From assembly GCF_020832325.1 (NCBI RefSeq), contig NZ_JAFIEU010000045.1, positions 124,001 through 188,000 on the forward strand: a stretch of 64,000 bases of DNA, written 5' to 3'. Position 1 is the first letter of the stretch. Every line of letters starts with the position of its first letter. The notes under the pieces are model-generated. The model worked only from the letters and a program-made list of their open reading frames with translations. It did not search any database and had not been told where the DNA came from. Made by a program: the position numbers and the translations under genes. This DNA comes from Lunatimonas sp. (GTDB lineage: Bacteria; Bacteroidota; Bacteroidia; Cytophagales; Cyclobacteriaceae). Below are positions 45,874 to 55,477 of the stretch, one piece after another.

Positions 45874-47556
45874 TTACAACTTTTCGTAGCGTTGCTTTCG
45901 CAGAAAATACCGGATAGACCCGACAGCGGCAACCAAGGCAACTGGAAACGCCACATTGATCAACTGCCAGAATGTCTGCTGACTTCGGGATTTAATCCGA
46001 TTTAACGGCCGAATCTGATATTGCTTGGTACGGGAGGCGATAATTCCCTCTGGCTCTGAAAGGTATTGCAGGGCATGTTGCAAAAAGGCACGGTTTGCCA
46101 ATGCCGTCTCGCCAAACGGATCCTCCCCTAGAGCAAGTGGCTCCCCTGTAATCGGATTCAACATACTCTTAACAAAACCGCCGTCGCCAACCACCAACAC
46201 CCTGCCCGCATCACCTGTTTCTCGAAAATCCTCCTGCTCAAATCCATCGGGCAATAGGCGGTTTTTAAAGTAGGAAGTAAACGATCCCTCCAAAAGGTAT
46301 GCAAGCGGCAGCCTAGATTGCCCGAATGCTTCTACATCGGGTTCCTGAACCATATCTTCAAAGGCCACTCGGACAGGGGGCTGAAGGCGGCGGGTATACT
46401 CCGAGGAAAAAATCAAGGGGATTTTCTGCACACCTTCTGCCTTGACCGTATCCAGGCTGCTTACAAATCGAAACTGAACCTGATCCAGCCCCTTGGTGAT
46501 GGGGTGATTGGCCATACGGCCCGCCATGACATAAAATGGCCAAGGTAGCGGTACAATTTGGGATTGGTCGCCAAAATCACCCGCCACGACCGGATGATAA
46601 CCAAAGTTAAGGTCCTGTATCAGGTCCCGATTGATACGTATTCCATATCGAAACAACAAATCATCCAGTCCGGAGTCAAACGGCATGGCCACGGTACCGT
46701 CCCCTCCAGCATCTTCTAGGTTGACCGCCATTTGGTCGATAAAAAACAGCAAATTCCCACCATACATGAGGTATTGATCCAACAAGAACTTTTCCCGCTC
46801 ATCAAATGGCTCCCGGGGTCCTGCGATGATCAGTGCCTCAAAATCCAATAGGTCCTCTACTTTTCCAGCTTGTTCCAAGGGCACTTTATACACTTCAAAA
46901 TCATCGTTTAGGGCCTCCACCAATCCGTATCCCTCATCAAGCACCATCTCTCCATGTCCCATCACCAACCCTACCGACCGCTGATAGTTGGCTACCAAGC
47001 GCTTAATCGCCTGACCTATCTCAAATTCAAGGTTTTCGATCGAATGGTTCAGAATTTCGTCGGGAGACATGCCCCGCTCTCCCTTCAGCAACAAAGTACC
47101 CACTTCAAAATCCTCGTTTCGCACCACAATGCCTGGGAAAATCAACCTGGATGTTTGCCCTCCCTGCTGGGAGGCAAATAGGTTGGTTGGGGTGATTCCA
47201 TACTCCGCCAGGACCAAGATGTATTCCTGCTGAATGTCTGCTGGTAAATCCAGTGGATTCTGGTAAAAAAAACGAATGGGTGCAGAACTAAACGCATTAA
47301 AGGTTTTGACCGTTTCCTCAATCGCCTTCTGAAAGCGTCGCATGCCACCAGGCAACTCTCCGGTAAGCAATATCTCCACCTCAAGAGGTTCATCCAGCCC
47401 GGAAAGCACATCCTGTGTAGCCGCACTCACAGAGAAACGCTTCTCCTCCGTCAAGTCCCAACGGAACCGTACAGTCTCCCCCAACCCATAGGCCAAAACC
47501 CATGAACCTACAACTATCAGTAATACACGAACGACAACATTCATCTTTTGCATCAT
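45874..47556 (-). CDS. gldG: Gliding motility-associated ABC transporter substrate-binding protein GldG
   Basis: This 560-residue protein has an N-terminal membrane helix (VVVRVLLIVVGSWVLAYGL). A large periplasmic region follows, with the family segment FRWDLTEEKRFSVSAAT and the DPE-like ALIIAGPREPFDEREKFLLDQYLMYGGNLLFFID region. A C-terminal membrane helix (FPVALVAAVGSIRYFL) ends the protein. This architecture is that of GldG. In Flavobacterium gldA, gldF and gldG are needed for gliding, whereas some Bacteroidota keep GldFG without motility. Its start overlaps the gldF stop by 4 bp. Confidence 0.93.
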   Translation of the reverse strand: MMQKMNVVVRVLLIVVGSWVLAYGLGETVRFRWDLTEEKRFSVSAATQDVLSGLDEPLEVEILLTGELPGGMRRFQKAIEETVKTFNAFSSAPIRFFYQNPLDLPADIQQEYILVLAEYGITPTNLFASQQGGQTSRLIFPGIVVRNEDFEVGTLLLKGERGMSPDEILNHSIENLEFEIGQAIKRLVANYQRSVGLVMGHGEMVLDEGYGLVEALNDDFEVYKVPLEQAGKVEDLLDFEALIIAGPREPFDEREKFLLDQYLMYGGNLLFFIDQMAVNLEDAGGDGTVAMPFDSGLDDLLFRYGIRINRDLIQDLNFGYHPVVAGDFGDQSQIVPLPWPFYVMAGRMANHPITKGLDQVQFRFVSSLDTVKAEGVQKIPLIFSSEYTRRLQPPVRVAFEDMVQEPDVEAFGQSRLPLAYLLEGSFTSYFKNRLLPDGFEQEDFRETGDAGRVLVVGDGGFVKSMLNPITGEPLALGEDPFGETALANRAFLQHALQYLSEPEGIIASRTKQYQIRPLNRIKSRSQQTFWQLINVAFPVALVAAVGSIRYFLRKQRYEKL

Positions 47557-48272
47557 CTTCTTTCAACCACTCCCCAAGTCAACGCTAGAAGAGAGATAAT
47601 CAGGCCAAGGAAATAATAGACATTCTGTGAGACAATCACCCCTCTACTCATACTTTCGTAATGGTAGCTCAGAGAAACCTCCTCCCAAAACAGCGCCCAA
47701 TCACCGGAGCCTAGTGACGCTAGCGAAGCAATCCCTACGTAGAGCAAAAAACTAAGGAAAACTCCGATCACAAAGGCAATAATCTGATTATCGGTGAGGG
47801 CCGATGTAAACATTCCAACTGCAGCAAAGGAGGCACTGACCAACAGCAAGCCGATGTAAGACCCAAAAAATGCGGCCGAATCGATATTCCCTACAGGTTC
47901 ACCCAGTTGGTATACACTGTAATAGTATACCAGGGTGGGCAGTAAGGCCAGCAGAATGAGTACCAAGGAAGCCAGGTATTTCGCAAGTACAATCTGGTAG
48001 CTGGGCAGCGGAGTGGTCAGGAGAATTTCCCAGGTTCCGCTCTTTTTCTCCTCGGCTACCAGCCGCATGGTAATGGCTGGAATCAAAAAAACCATGACCA
48101 AAGGTGTGTAGGAAAACAGGGATTCCAAATCCGCATACCCATACTCCAGCACGCTGGTTCCCGGAAATACCCAAACTATCAACCCAATGGACACTAGAAA
48201 GAGGACCAACACGATATAGCCGCTCAAGTTATTGAAAAAGGCATTGATCTCCCTCCAAAAAAGACTGTTCAT
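47553..48272 (-). CDS. gldF: Gliding motility-associated ABC transporter permease GldF
   Basis: This 239-residue permease has about six membrane helices. The ABC-2 signature AITMRLVAEEKKSGTWEILLTTPLP sits in the coupling-helix region near residue 70, and VLAKYLASLVLILLALLPTL follows. It begins 4 bp inside the gldA stop and its own stop overlaps gldG by 4 bp, so gldA-gldF-gldG is a translationally coupled operon. Together they form the transporter; the exported substrate is unknown. Confidence 0.94.
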   Translation of the reverse strand: MNSLFWREINAFFNNLSGYIVLVLFLVSIGLIVWVFPGTSVLEYGYADLESLFSYTPLVMVFLIPAITMRLVAEEKKSGTWEILLTTPLPSYQIVLAKYLASLVLILLALLPTLVYYYSVYQLGEPVGNIDSAAFFGSYIGLLLVSASFAAVGMFTSALTDNQIIAFVIGVFLSFLLYVGIASLASLGSGDWALFWEEVSLSYHYESMSRGVIVSQNVYYFLGLIISLLALTWGVVERR

Positions 48273-49183
48273 TGCGTTTGGGTTAGTTGGTGAAATACGG
48301 TTTCAAGACTTCGGGACTGCTGCTTAATTTCTACCAACGAAAGGCCCCGCTCTCCAACCATGCCCAAAACCTGCTTTCTCAAATCTTGAGCACCCGATGA
48401 AGACAGCAACAAAAAGCGGTTGGGTGACAATTCCCTTGCCTCCCGTATAGGCAAATACTGAAACCAACTCCGGTCCAATAATTCCTCCGTCTCCAACACC
48501 AGCCCATCTGCTTTATCCGTGGCAGTCAGATTTTGTAGCAGATCCTGCGCCACAACTTTTCCTTTATGAATAATCACGACCTTTTCACAGATGGCTTCCA
48601 CTTCCTGCATGATATGTGTACTTAGCACCAAGGTTTTTTCCTCGCTGATTTCCCGAATCAACCCTCTAATCTCAACCAGTTGGTTTGGATCCAAACCGGT
48701 TGTCGGTTCGTCGAGAATGATGATATCCGGATCATGAACCAGCGCCTTTGCCAGTCCCACACGTTGTCGATAGCCTTTAGATAATTGGCCTATTTTTTTG
48801 GTTTTTTCTGGTAGCAAACCACACCGATCCATCACATGACGTACCCGAGTCTCTACGTTCTTCTTTTCGACGGCATAAAGCCCCGCCACAAACCTCAAAA
48901 ATTCAGGGACAAACATATCCAAATAAAGCGGATTATGCTCAGGCAAATACCCCACCATGCGGCTGACTACCTTTGGATGATTGGTCACCGAGACCCCCTT
49001 AATAAGAACATCTCCGTGATCAGCAGACAGGTAACCTGTAGCAATTTTCATGGTGGTAGACTTGCCGGCACCATTGGGGCCCAAAAAACCTAATATCTGC
49101 CCCGGCTTTGCCTGAAAGGTTACCTGATCTAAGGCTTTTTGCCTACCGTATGATTTTGTTAGTTGATTGACTTCTATTGACAT
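48269..49183 (-). CDS. gldA: Gliding motility-associated ABC transporter ATP-binding protein GldA
   Basis: This 304-residue protein is the ABC ATPase. Walker A is GFLGPNGAGKSTTMKIATG, the signature is QLSKGYRQRVGLAKAL, Walker B is DIIILDEPTTGLDPNQL and the switch His is in LVLSTHIMQE. The C-terminal about 90 residues are a regulatory tail. The true start is the ATG at 49183 (MSIEVNQLTKSYGRQ); the frame upstream to 49306 overlaps the terminator of pgk. gldA is placed first in a three-gene operon here, unlike Flavobacterium johnsoniae, where gldA is separate from gldFG. Confidence 0.93.
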   Translation of the reverse strand: MSIEVNQLTKSYGRQKALDQVTFQAKPGQILGFLGPNGAGKSTTMKIATGYLSADHGDVLIKGVSVTNHPKVVSRMVGYLPEHNPLYLDMFVPEFLRFVAGLYAVEKKNVETRVRHVMDRCGLLPEKTKKIGQLSKGYRQRVGLAKALVHDPDIIILDEPTTGLDPNQLVEIRGLIREISEEKTLVLSTHIMQEVEAICEKVVIIHKGKVVAQDLLQNLTATDKADGLVLETEELLDRSWFQYLPIREARELSPNRFLLLSSSGAQDLRKQVLGMVGERGLSLVEIKQQSRSLETVFHQLTQTQ

Positions 49184-49261
49184 CTCTAAGATTCCACGGT
49201 ATAACGATAAAATTAACCATATCATTTTAAAAAATGGGTAAAACCCCAGAACAGAATGGAA

Positions 49262-49297
49262 GAAAAAAGACCTCGCTCCCTTTTGAGAGCAAGGTCT
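49262..49297 (-). terminator. Terminator after pgk
   Basis: On the reverse strand AGACCTTGCTC pairs with GAGCGAGGTCT (11 bp, one T-G wobble) around an 8-nt loop and is followed by six T residues. It lies 24 bp past the pgk stop and ahead of gldA. Confidence 0.87.
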
Positions 49298-49321
49298 GTA
49301 TGTCACTTAAAGTGAAGCCTA

Positions 49322-50521
49322 TCAGGGCTCCAGTGCGGTCACACCCGGTAGCTCCTTGCCTTCCATAAGTTCCAGCAACGCCCCACCCCCAGTGGATACA
49401 TAGGAGACCTTCTCGCCATAGCCGAAAATATTCACGGCTGCCGCGGAGTCTCCTCCTCCGATAAGTGAGAATGCGCCTGCCTCGGTCGCGGCTGCAATAG
49501 CCTCTGCCACGGCCTTGGTTCCTTGCTGAAAACTACTCATTTCAAATACCCCCATAGGACCATTCCAGAGAATGGTTTTTGAATTACGGATAATTTCACC
49601 GAAAGAAACGGCAGTATCAGGACCGATGTCCAACCCCATCCACCCGTCAGGAATTTGACCACGCTGAGCCAAACCCTGCTCTGCATCGTTGGCAAAGGCC
49701 CTAGAAATAACCGTATCCAGAGGCAGCACCAAATTGACTCCCTTTGCCTTCGCTTTTTCCATAAGCTCCAAGGCCAGATCCATCTTATCTGCCTCCAATA
49801 AGGAGTCGCCGATTGTACCTCCTAGCGCTTTGGCAAACGTGTAGGACATCCCTCCTCCGATAATCAGATTGTCCACTTTATCTAAAAGGCGTTCGATAAT
49901 CAGTATTTTATCGGAAATCTTTGCTCCGCCCATGATTGCTGTAAAGGGTCGCTCTGCACTGCTCATGACCTTGTCAGCATTTTCAAGTTCTGCCTGAAGC
50001 AAGTACCCGGCTGCCTTGTCAGTGAAAAACTTGGCGATCACCGCGGTGGAAGCGTGAGCCCTGTGCGCAGTGCCAAAGGCATCATTTACATAGATATCAC
50101 CGAGTTTGGAAAGCTTTTCCGCAAATCCCTCGTCACCCTTTTCCTCTTCTTTGTAAAAACGCAAGTTCTCGAGCAATAACACCTCTCCGGGATTCAGTCC
50201 AGCCGCAAGCTGACTGACCTCCGTGCCTATGCAATCAGCGGCTACTTTTACCTTCAGGTCCAACGCCTTGTTCAGCTCTACCACGATGTGTCGCAGCGAA
50301 AACTTGTCTTCGGGCCCTCCTTTAGGCCTTCCCAAATGGGACATCAGTATAGCCGAACCTCCGTCCTTCAGGATTTTTTTGATGGTGGGTACTGCTGCCA
50401 CGATACGGGTGTCATCGGTAACATTGAAATGACTGTCCAAGGGAACGTTAAAATCAACGCGGACAAGTGCCCTTTTCCCTTTAAAATCAACATTATCTAC
50501 GGTTTTGATTCTTTTGTTCAT
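49322..50521 (-). CDS. pgk: Phosphoglycerate kinase
   Basis: This 399-residue enzyme interconverts 1,3-bisphosphoglycerate and ATP with 3-phosphoglycerate and ADP. It has the N-terminal [45 protein letters not shown] and the nucleotide-binding [13 protein letters not shown]. The ATG at 50521 is the likely start, since a -7 promoter box lies just upstream, rather than the ORF extension to 50545. Length and motifs are normal. It is monocistronic. Confidence 0.97.
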   Translation of the reverse strand: MNKRIKTVDNVDFKGKRALVRVDFNVPLDSHFNVTDDTRIVAAVPTIKKILKDGGSAILMSHLGRPKGGPEDKFSLRHIVVELNKALDLKVKVAADCIGTEVSQLAAGLNPGEVLLLENLRFYKEEEKGDEGFAEKLSKLGDIYVNDAFGTAHRAHASTAVIAKFFTDKAAGYLLQAELENADKVMSSAERPFTAIMGGAKISDKILIIERLLDKVDNLIIGGGMSYTFAKALGGTIGDSLLEADKMDLALELMEKAKAKGVNLVLPLDTVISRAFANDAEQGLAQRGQIPDGWMGLDIGPDTAVSFGEIIRNSKTILWNGPMGVFEMSSFQQGTKAVAEAIAAATEAGAFSLIGGGDSAAAVNIFGYGEKVSYVSTGGGALLELMEGKELPGVTALEP

Positions 50522-50542
50522 AGGTAAAAACGATTGGTTAGT

Positions 50543-50550
50543 CAAAAATA
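50543..50550 (-). promoter_or_regulatory. Candidate -7 box for pgk
   Basis: On the reverse strand TATTTTTG matches TAnnTTTG. Transcription would begin near 50536, giving a leader of about 15 nt to the ATG at 50521. It supports that start over the one at 50545. No good -33 TTTG is at the right spacing. Confidence 0.5.
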
Positions 50551-50556
50551 AGCAAT

Positions 50557-51519
50557 TTATTTTGCAGCTGCCCTTCTCAGGCGGTCATTTATGGCTTTGC
50601 CTAAATGCTTTTCCGGCAACTCCTCCGCCAAAATTACAGAAACCCCGGCCTTATCCAAAAACCTCATTCCAGAAAATAAATTTCTCGCCGCTTCGCCAAA
50701 ATCTCCTTGGGGACTAAGCACCACCTTCTTTTCTTTACCGATTTCGTCGTAATCTTTCGAAAACGACAATATGGCAAATTCCTCTCCCTTTTGGCGATAA
50801 TTCTCCATCAACTGGTCTAAATCACCCAAGACGACGGGAGTTCGGGGAGCATAATGACTCTTTAACATACCGGGAGATTTGGGATTGCTGCTGGACTGAG
50901 GCAAGATCAATACAGGCCCTACCACCTCTTCAATAGCAGAAACAGACAATCCTCCCAAGCGGTAAACGATAAGTTGTCCATGTTCCAATCCTACGATGGT
51001 GCTTTCCAAACCCACCGAACAGTCTCCTCCATCCAAGATATACGCTATTTTCTCGCCTAACTGATCCTGAACATGAACAGCCTGAGTGGGGCTAATGTAC
51101 CCAAAAGGGTTTGCACTGGGAGCGGCAAGCGGGAAATCCACCGCCTGTAATAGGGCACTGGTCACCGGATGGGAGGGCACCCGAACTGCTACCGTATCCA
51201 AGCCACTTGTAACCAAATCCGGTACAATATCTTTTTTAGGTAACAACAAGGTAAGCGGGCCCGGCCAAAAAGCCACCGCCAGCTTTCTCAATTCCTCGGG
51301 AAACTCCCGGGTATAGCGAGCAACCTGATCAACACCTGCCACATGCACAATCAACGGATCAAAACTGGGACGGTTCTTGGTTTCAAAAATCTTGGTTACC
51401 GCTACCGGATCCAGGGCATTTCCCGCTAGCCCATACACTGTCTCTGTCGGGATAGCGACCAGATTGCCGGCCTGTAAAATCGCCGAAGCCTTATGAATGT
51501 CAATTCCGATCTCTGCCAT
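50557..51519 (-). CDS. L-threonylcarbamoyladenylate synthase (TsaC/Sua5, with Sua5 domain)
   Basis: This enzyme makes threonylcarbamoyl-AMP for the t6A37 modification of ANN-decoding tRNAs. The 320-residue protein has a YrdC domain ([56 protein letters not shown]) and a C-terminal Sua5 domain joined by [12 protein letters not shown]. It is therefore the longer Sua5-type, not the short TsaC. Its ATG at 51519 overlaps the TPR lipoprotein stop in a TGATG junction, so the two are translationally coupled. Confidence 0.94.
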   Translation of the reverse strand: MAEIGIDIHKASAILQAGNLVAIPTETVYGLAGNALDPVAVTKIFETKNRPSFDPLIVHVAGVDQVARYTREFPEELRKLAVAFWPGPLTLLLPKKDIVPDLVTSGLDTVAVRVPSHPVTSALLQAVDFPLAAPSANPFGYISPTQAVHVQDQLGEKIAYILDGGDCSVGLESTIVGLEHGQLIVYRLGGLSVSAIEEVVGPVLILPQSSSNPKSPGMLKSHYAPRTPVVLGDLDQLMENYRQKGEEFAILSFSKDYDEIGKEKKVVLSPQGDFGEAARNLFSGMRFLDKAGVSVILAEELPEKHLGKAINDRLRRAAAK

Positions 51520-52232
51520 CAGTCTGCGCAAAATTCATCGATCCATTCTTTAGCTGCTGTATAACCCAAGCTCAACGCCATCTTCAGGTTGGCACAGCCG
51601 CCGTCTCTATCGCCAATGGCGCTCATCTCGGTGACGCCTTTTAAATAAAATGCCGCAGCATTTCGCTTGTCCAAGTTAATCACCTCTGTCAGCGAAGACA
51701 TGGCACCCAACGGGTCGTTATTGCCTAGTTGAGCTTTCGCTTTATTGAAGTGCACAATCGCCTGATTGGGGTTTACCTGCAGGGCCATATCAAACTCAAA
51801 GAGGGCATCTTCATAGGCTTCCATGCCCAAAAGCGCCAATCCACGGTTGTAATATATGTCGGTTTGGTTGGGGTCCAGTGCACTGGCCGTGTTGTAGTCC
51901 ACTACGGCATTTCGGAAATCCTTTTTCTCCAGTTGCGCATTGCCTCGGTTAAAGAAAGGCTTGTAGGACGTGCTGTCCAAGGATATTGCTTTGTCAAACG
52001 CACCAATGGCACGATCCCACTCTTGCTGCTCAAAATACGCGACGCCCATGGCATTCCAGGCTCGAGACTGAGAGTCATCGGCCTCCACCGATCTACCCAG
52101 GAAACTGACTGCCTTTTCAAAATCACCAGCCTCCAGCGCTTTCACTCCCTCGTTAAAGAGTTTATCTGGGGACGGACTACAGGAAAACAACCACAAGAGT
52201 GAAACGGCAGAAAGCCAAAATATATTGCGCAT
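51519..52232 (-). CDS. TPR-repeat lipoprotein
   Basis: This 237-residue protein has a signal peptide with lipobox (LLWLFSCSPSPDK). About five TPR repeats follow with regular helical pairs (AVSFLGRSVEADDSQSRAW, AIGAFDKAISLDSTSYKPF, AVVDYNTASALDPNQTDIY, ALFEFDMALQVNPNQAIVH). It is likely an envelope scaffold. Its stop overlaps the tsaC/sua5 start. A strong -7 box at 52246-52253 gives an unusually short leader of about 7 nt. Confidence 0.88.
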   Translation of the reverse strand: MRNIFWLSAVSLLWLFSCSPSPDKLFNEGVKALEAGDFEKAVSFLGRSVEADDSQSRAWNAMGVAYFEQQEWDRAIGAFDKAISLDSTSYKPFFNRGNAQLEKKDFRNAVVDYNTASALDPNQTDIYYNRGLALLGMEAYEDALFEFDMALQVNPNQAIVHFNKAKAQLGNNDPLGAMSSLTEVINLDKRNAAAFYLKGVTEMSAIGDRDGGCANLKMALSLGYTAAKEWIDEFCAD

Positions 52233-52245
52233 GTCGTTTTTTTGG

Positions 52246-52253
52246 CAAAGATA
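52246..52253 (-). promoter_or_regulatory. Candidate -7 box for the TPR lipoprotein gene
   Basis: On the reverse strand TATCTTTG matches the consensus exactly. Transcription would start near 52239, so the ATG at 52232 would have a leader of only about 7 nt, close to leaderless. Confidence 0.5.
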
Positions 52254-52313
52254 AGGATTCTTGGCGTGTATACCACGGCTATCCGCCGAGTTTGCTAGAA
52301 TGCTTCGCTGGCT

Positions 52314-52865
52314 CTAGGTAAATATCTCCGAGCGACTGGTTTTCTCTAACATGCGGAGAATGGACTGATTGCCGTTCACAAAGGCATCTACCATGTCAAA
52401 CCCCACCCAAGCCAGCTCCTTGCTTTCTTCACTCATGGTGAGCGGCTCGTCCATCTCAGCCTCTATCAAAAAGCGTACATCATAATGAAAATGCTCAGCA
52501 ACCTCTCCCCTAGCGGGAATCAGGTGCCTGTCTATGTCAAAAATTGTTCGATCTACCAACCGAAGCGAGGTCAACCCGCTTTCTTCCCTGGCTTCTACAA
52601 GGCTTACTTCCAAGAGGTTATCGTTACCATCTGCGTGACCTCCTAGCTGAAGCCACTTGTTCAGTTTTCTGTGAAGGGTGAGCAAGGTATGTGTTCGGGT
52701 TTTATTTACAATCCATGCAGAAGCCGTAAAATGTCCCGCTTTCCGATCTCTACTAAAGGCTAGCGGATGGTCTACCAATTCCAAAAAATCACGAACGAAA
52801 TGCTGCTCTTCTTCAAATACCGTCTTATAATGTTCAAGTAAAAACTTCAATTGCCCTCTGTTCAT
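52314..52865 (-). CDS. Nudix hydrolase
   Basis: This 183-residue protein has a Nudix domain with the box running from GGHADGNDN to EAREESGL. It departs from consensus in the first acidic position (Asp for Glu) and the Arg of REUXEE (Val). The ATG at 52865 lies 8 bp after the stop of the upstream unknown gene and is chosen over the ORF start at 52904, which would overlap that gene. The downstream RHLIPARGEVAEHFHYDVRF segment is typical of Nudix proteins that act on ADP-ribose-like substrates, but none can be assigned. Confidence 0.87.
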   Translation of the reverse strand: MNRGQLKFLLEHYKTVFEEEQHFVRDFLELVDHPLAFSRDRKAGHFTASAWIVNKTRTHTLLTLHRKLNKWLQLGGHADGNDNLLEVSLVEAREESGLTSLRLVDRTIFDIDRHLIPARGEVAEHFHYDVRFLIEAEMDEPLTMSEESKELAWVGFDMVDAFVNGNQSILRMLEKTSRSEIFT

Positions 52866-52872
52866 AACTGAC

Positions 52873-53457
52873 TTATCGTTTAAATACCTGTTCAATAAAC
52901 TCACTGAAAGGTTGTGCAGGCAGGTACATCCGGTCAGAATACACCGTGACCAATACTTTTAAGAAACTGGGCTTATTGTCAATGGAAACCTTTTCTATAC
53001 TTACGTTACCGAAAAGCTGATCGATTGGCTCATCAGGCGCAGCTGTTGAAAATGGCGGCTTGTAATAGAGCTTTTCCGTGATGCGTACCTGCTCCGACAA
53101 CTCCTCCATCTTTCGATCCAAACTAACCCGATGGTATCCCAAAGCTAACAAACGATCGCCAAACGCAAAGAATAAATGCTGGAAATCCGTCGCAGACAAG
53201 GGTTTTTCGAAGCTGATTGCGAGTCCATTGGCATAGGGGCTGTTTAAAATGTGTACCGCCGGCTTCTTATTGATCCCTATCGTCTTCAAGTGATAGTTAT
53301 TGTAGATCAAATTTAATACGCCCTGCCCCGCATCCGAATCCATCCACGCGAGGGTATCGGAGAGCTCCTCGGGAGTCTCCAGAAAGTTCTCCTTATAGGA
53401 AACCCTCCTATTCTTTGCGGGAAAAAGCCTCCCAAACAGATCTTCTAAATAGGTCAT
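52873..53457 (-). CDS. Hypothetical protein coupled to recQ
   Basis: I do not recognise this 194-residue protein, which has no signal peptide or membrane helix. It has a mixed alpha/beta pattern (LNLIYNNYHLKTIGI, HILNSPYANGLAISFEKPL, HLFFAFGDRLLALGYHRVS) and conserved-looking aromatic and charged residues. Its ATG overlaps the recQ stop by 4 bp (ATGA), so it is cotranslated with recQ. It could have a role in DNA metabolism by association, but this is only inferred from coupling. Confidence 0.75.
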   Translation of the reverse strand: MTYLEDLFGRLFPAKNRRVSYKENFLETPEELSDTLAWMDSDAGQGVLNLIYNNYHLKTIGINKKPAVHILNSPYANGLAISFEKPLSATDFQHLFFAFGDRLLALGYHRVSLDRKMEELSEQVRITEKLYYKPPFSTAAPDEPIDQLFGNVSIEKVSIDNKPSFLKVLVTVYSDRMYLPAQPFSEFIEQVFKR

Positions 53458-55382
53458 TCCATCGTCAATTTAATGCTGCCATCTGACAAGGTTTTGATCA
53501 CTTCTTCATCTTCCATGATCCGCACCACCTCGGCAGCGTCTAAACTATCCGAGTAACCTGCTTCAGCCAAGAGCTTTCGTAAGGAAAACGCTTTACCCCC
53601 CGACAATGTTATCAAGATTTTCTCACGGATGGCTTCTTCCCTATCTTTGCCCATTGCAAGCTTCTTTTTTTGCAGGCACACATCACAAATGCCACAGGAC
53701 TCTTCCTTATCCTCCCCGAAGTAATCCAGTAGGATCGACGTACGGCAAAACTGGTTATTCTCTGCATAGGCTGCCATAGAGGCCGCTTTGCTAATAGCCA
53801 AATCTCTGCGGTGGGCAATCCGCTTGCTGTTCAATGGCAACTTCCCTGCATCAAAACGCGGTGTCAGAAAGGTCACCTGCGGTTGATCCTTCCGTGGATT
53901 ATAGGCCACTACTTCCAAAGAATCCAGCTGTTGAAGCATTTTGACCACCTGGCCTTCCGGCAATCCCATCGCCTGGCCCAATCTTCCTTCCTGCACCTTG
54001 ACATAGCCTGAAAACAACTCTCCCCCGTACATCCTTAGCAAAAGCTTAATCAAGGGATCTAGGGTAGCATAGCGAACCTGAACTTCGTATAACTGGGACT
54101 GCGAAACAGGAATATGAATCGTAGACGGTGTTGTAAGCCCCTCACTGAGTAGTAGCAATGATTCTTCCTGCATCACTTTTAGCGCGTTGTAGGTCAACAA
54201 GACATCCAACTGGTAATTCTGGGTAAAGGAGTGTAGGTCAAAATCAAAGCTACTCATTTCGCTACTGCCCACCGCTATCCGGTATTGATTTGCTAGGCAC
54301 TGGTATACCTTTCGAATAAACTCCATAGGGGGATAGGTCTGTGCGGCCCGCTCCTGCAACTGTGCCAGATCATGCTGACTGTAATACAATACCGCAAAAG
54401 CCTTCAGGCCATCCCTTCCGGCTCTTCCGGCTTCCTGGTAATAGTTTTCCAAATTTTCGGGTAGATCCAGGTGAATCACTAGGCGGACATCTGGCTTGTC
54501 TATACCCATTCCAAACGCGTTGGTCGCTACCATCACCCGCACCTTGCCACCGATCCAAGCAGCCTGCCGGATAGAACGCTCCTCGCCACGCAGACCAGCA
54601 TGATAGTAGGTTGCGGAAATCCCCAGCCGGTTAAGCTGATCGGAAATTTCCTTTGTGCCTTTTCGGTTTCTAAGATACAGGATAGCAGAACCCTGCACTT
54701 TCTTGAGCACCTCCCACGCTTTTTCAAATTTATTTTCAGCCTCTCTAGCGACAAAGGAAAGATTCCCTCGCTTGGCAGACTGTGCAAATACGGCACAGTC
54801 CTTCATTTCCAGCTTTTCCATGATATCTCTCCGTACATCTTGGGTGGCGGAGGCTGTGAGGGCTATGAAAGGGACCTGTGGGTGAATCTCCCGTAGTGCT
54901 GCGATTTCCAGATAGGGTGGTCTGAAATCATACCCCCACTGAGAAATGCAGTGGGCTTCATCTACCGCTATGAGACAGACGTCCATTTGTTTGAACCGCG
55001 CTAAAAAAAGCTCTGTTTTGAGCCGTTCGGGAGAAACATATAAAAACTTGACTTCTCCATAAATACAGTTATCTAGCAACACATCAATCTCACGTGCCCG
55101 CATCCCCGAATACACTGCTACGGCTTTGACACCTTTCTTTTTCAGGTTATCTACCTGATCTTTCATCAAAGCGATCAACGGACTTACCACTAGGCAGATC
55201 CCTTCTTGCATCAAAGCGGGAACCTGAAAGCACAAGGACTTACCCCCACCAGTAGGCAGAATCGCAAGGGTATCCCTTCCCCCTGCCACAGAGAGCACAA
55301 TCTCCTCCTGTAGCGGACGAAAATCCGCAAATCCGAAGGAAGACTTTAACACCTTTAATGCAGTTGCTTTCAATGTATCCAT
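53454..55382 (-). CDS. recQ: ATP-dependent DNA helicase RecQ
   Basis: This 642-residue superfamily 2 helicase unwinds DNA 3' to 5' in recombination and fork repair. Walker A is LPTGGGKSLCFQVPAL, the DEAH box is LIAVDEAHCISQWGYDFRP and motif VI is YYQEAGRAGRDG. The zinc-binding part (FCRTSILLDYFGEDKEESCGICDVC) is intact, and an RQC winged-helix region precedes it or follows in part. No HRDC domain follows, and the protein ends soon after a short winged-helix-like tail. It heads an operon with the unknown gene and the Nudix gene. Confidence 0.94.
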   Translation of the reverse strand: MDTLKATALKVLKSSFGFADFRPLQEEIVLSVAGGRDTLAILPTGGGKSLCFQVPALMQEGICLVVSPLIALMKDQVDNLKKKGVKAVAVYSGMRAREIDVLLDNCIYGEVKFLYVSPERLKTELFLARFKQMDVCLIAVDEAHCISQWGYDFRPPYLEIAALREIHPQVPFIALTASATQDVRRDIMEKLEMKDCAVFAQSAKRGNLSFVAREAENKFEKAWEVLKKVQGSAILYLRNRKGTKEISDQLNRLGISATYYHAGLRGEERSIRQAAWIGGKVRVMVATNAFGMGIDKPDVRLVIHLDLPENLENYYQEAGRAGRDGLKAFAVLYYSQHDLAQLQERAAQTYPPMEFIRKVYQCLANQYRIAVGSSEMSSFDFDLHSFTQNYQLDVLLTYNALKVMQEESLLLLSEGLTTPSTIHIPVSQSQLYEVQVRYATLDPLIKLLLRMYGGELFSGYVKVQEGRLGQAMGLPEGQVVKMLQQLDSLEVVAYNPRKDQPQVTFLTPRFDAGKLPLNSKRIAHRRDLAISKAASMAAYAENNQFCRTSILLDYFGEDKEESCGICDVCLQKKKLAMGKDREEAIREKILITLSGGKAFSLRKLLAEAGYSDSLDAAEVVRIMEDEEVIKTLSDGSIKLTME

Positions 55383-55477
55383 GGGATAAATTTCCGGTAC
55401 AAAACGGTGACTTCGATTACTATCCGCCTGTATCGGTTTTTTTGGTCAAGATAAGGGACTGCGTGTCGGTTGGCAAA

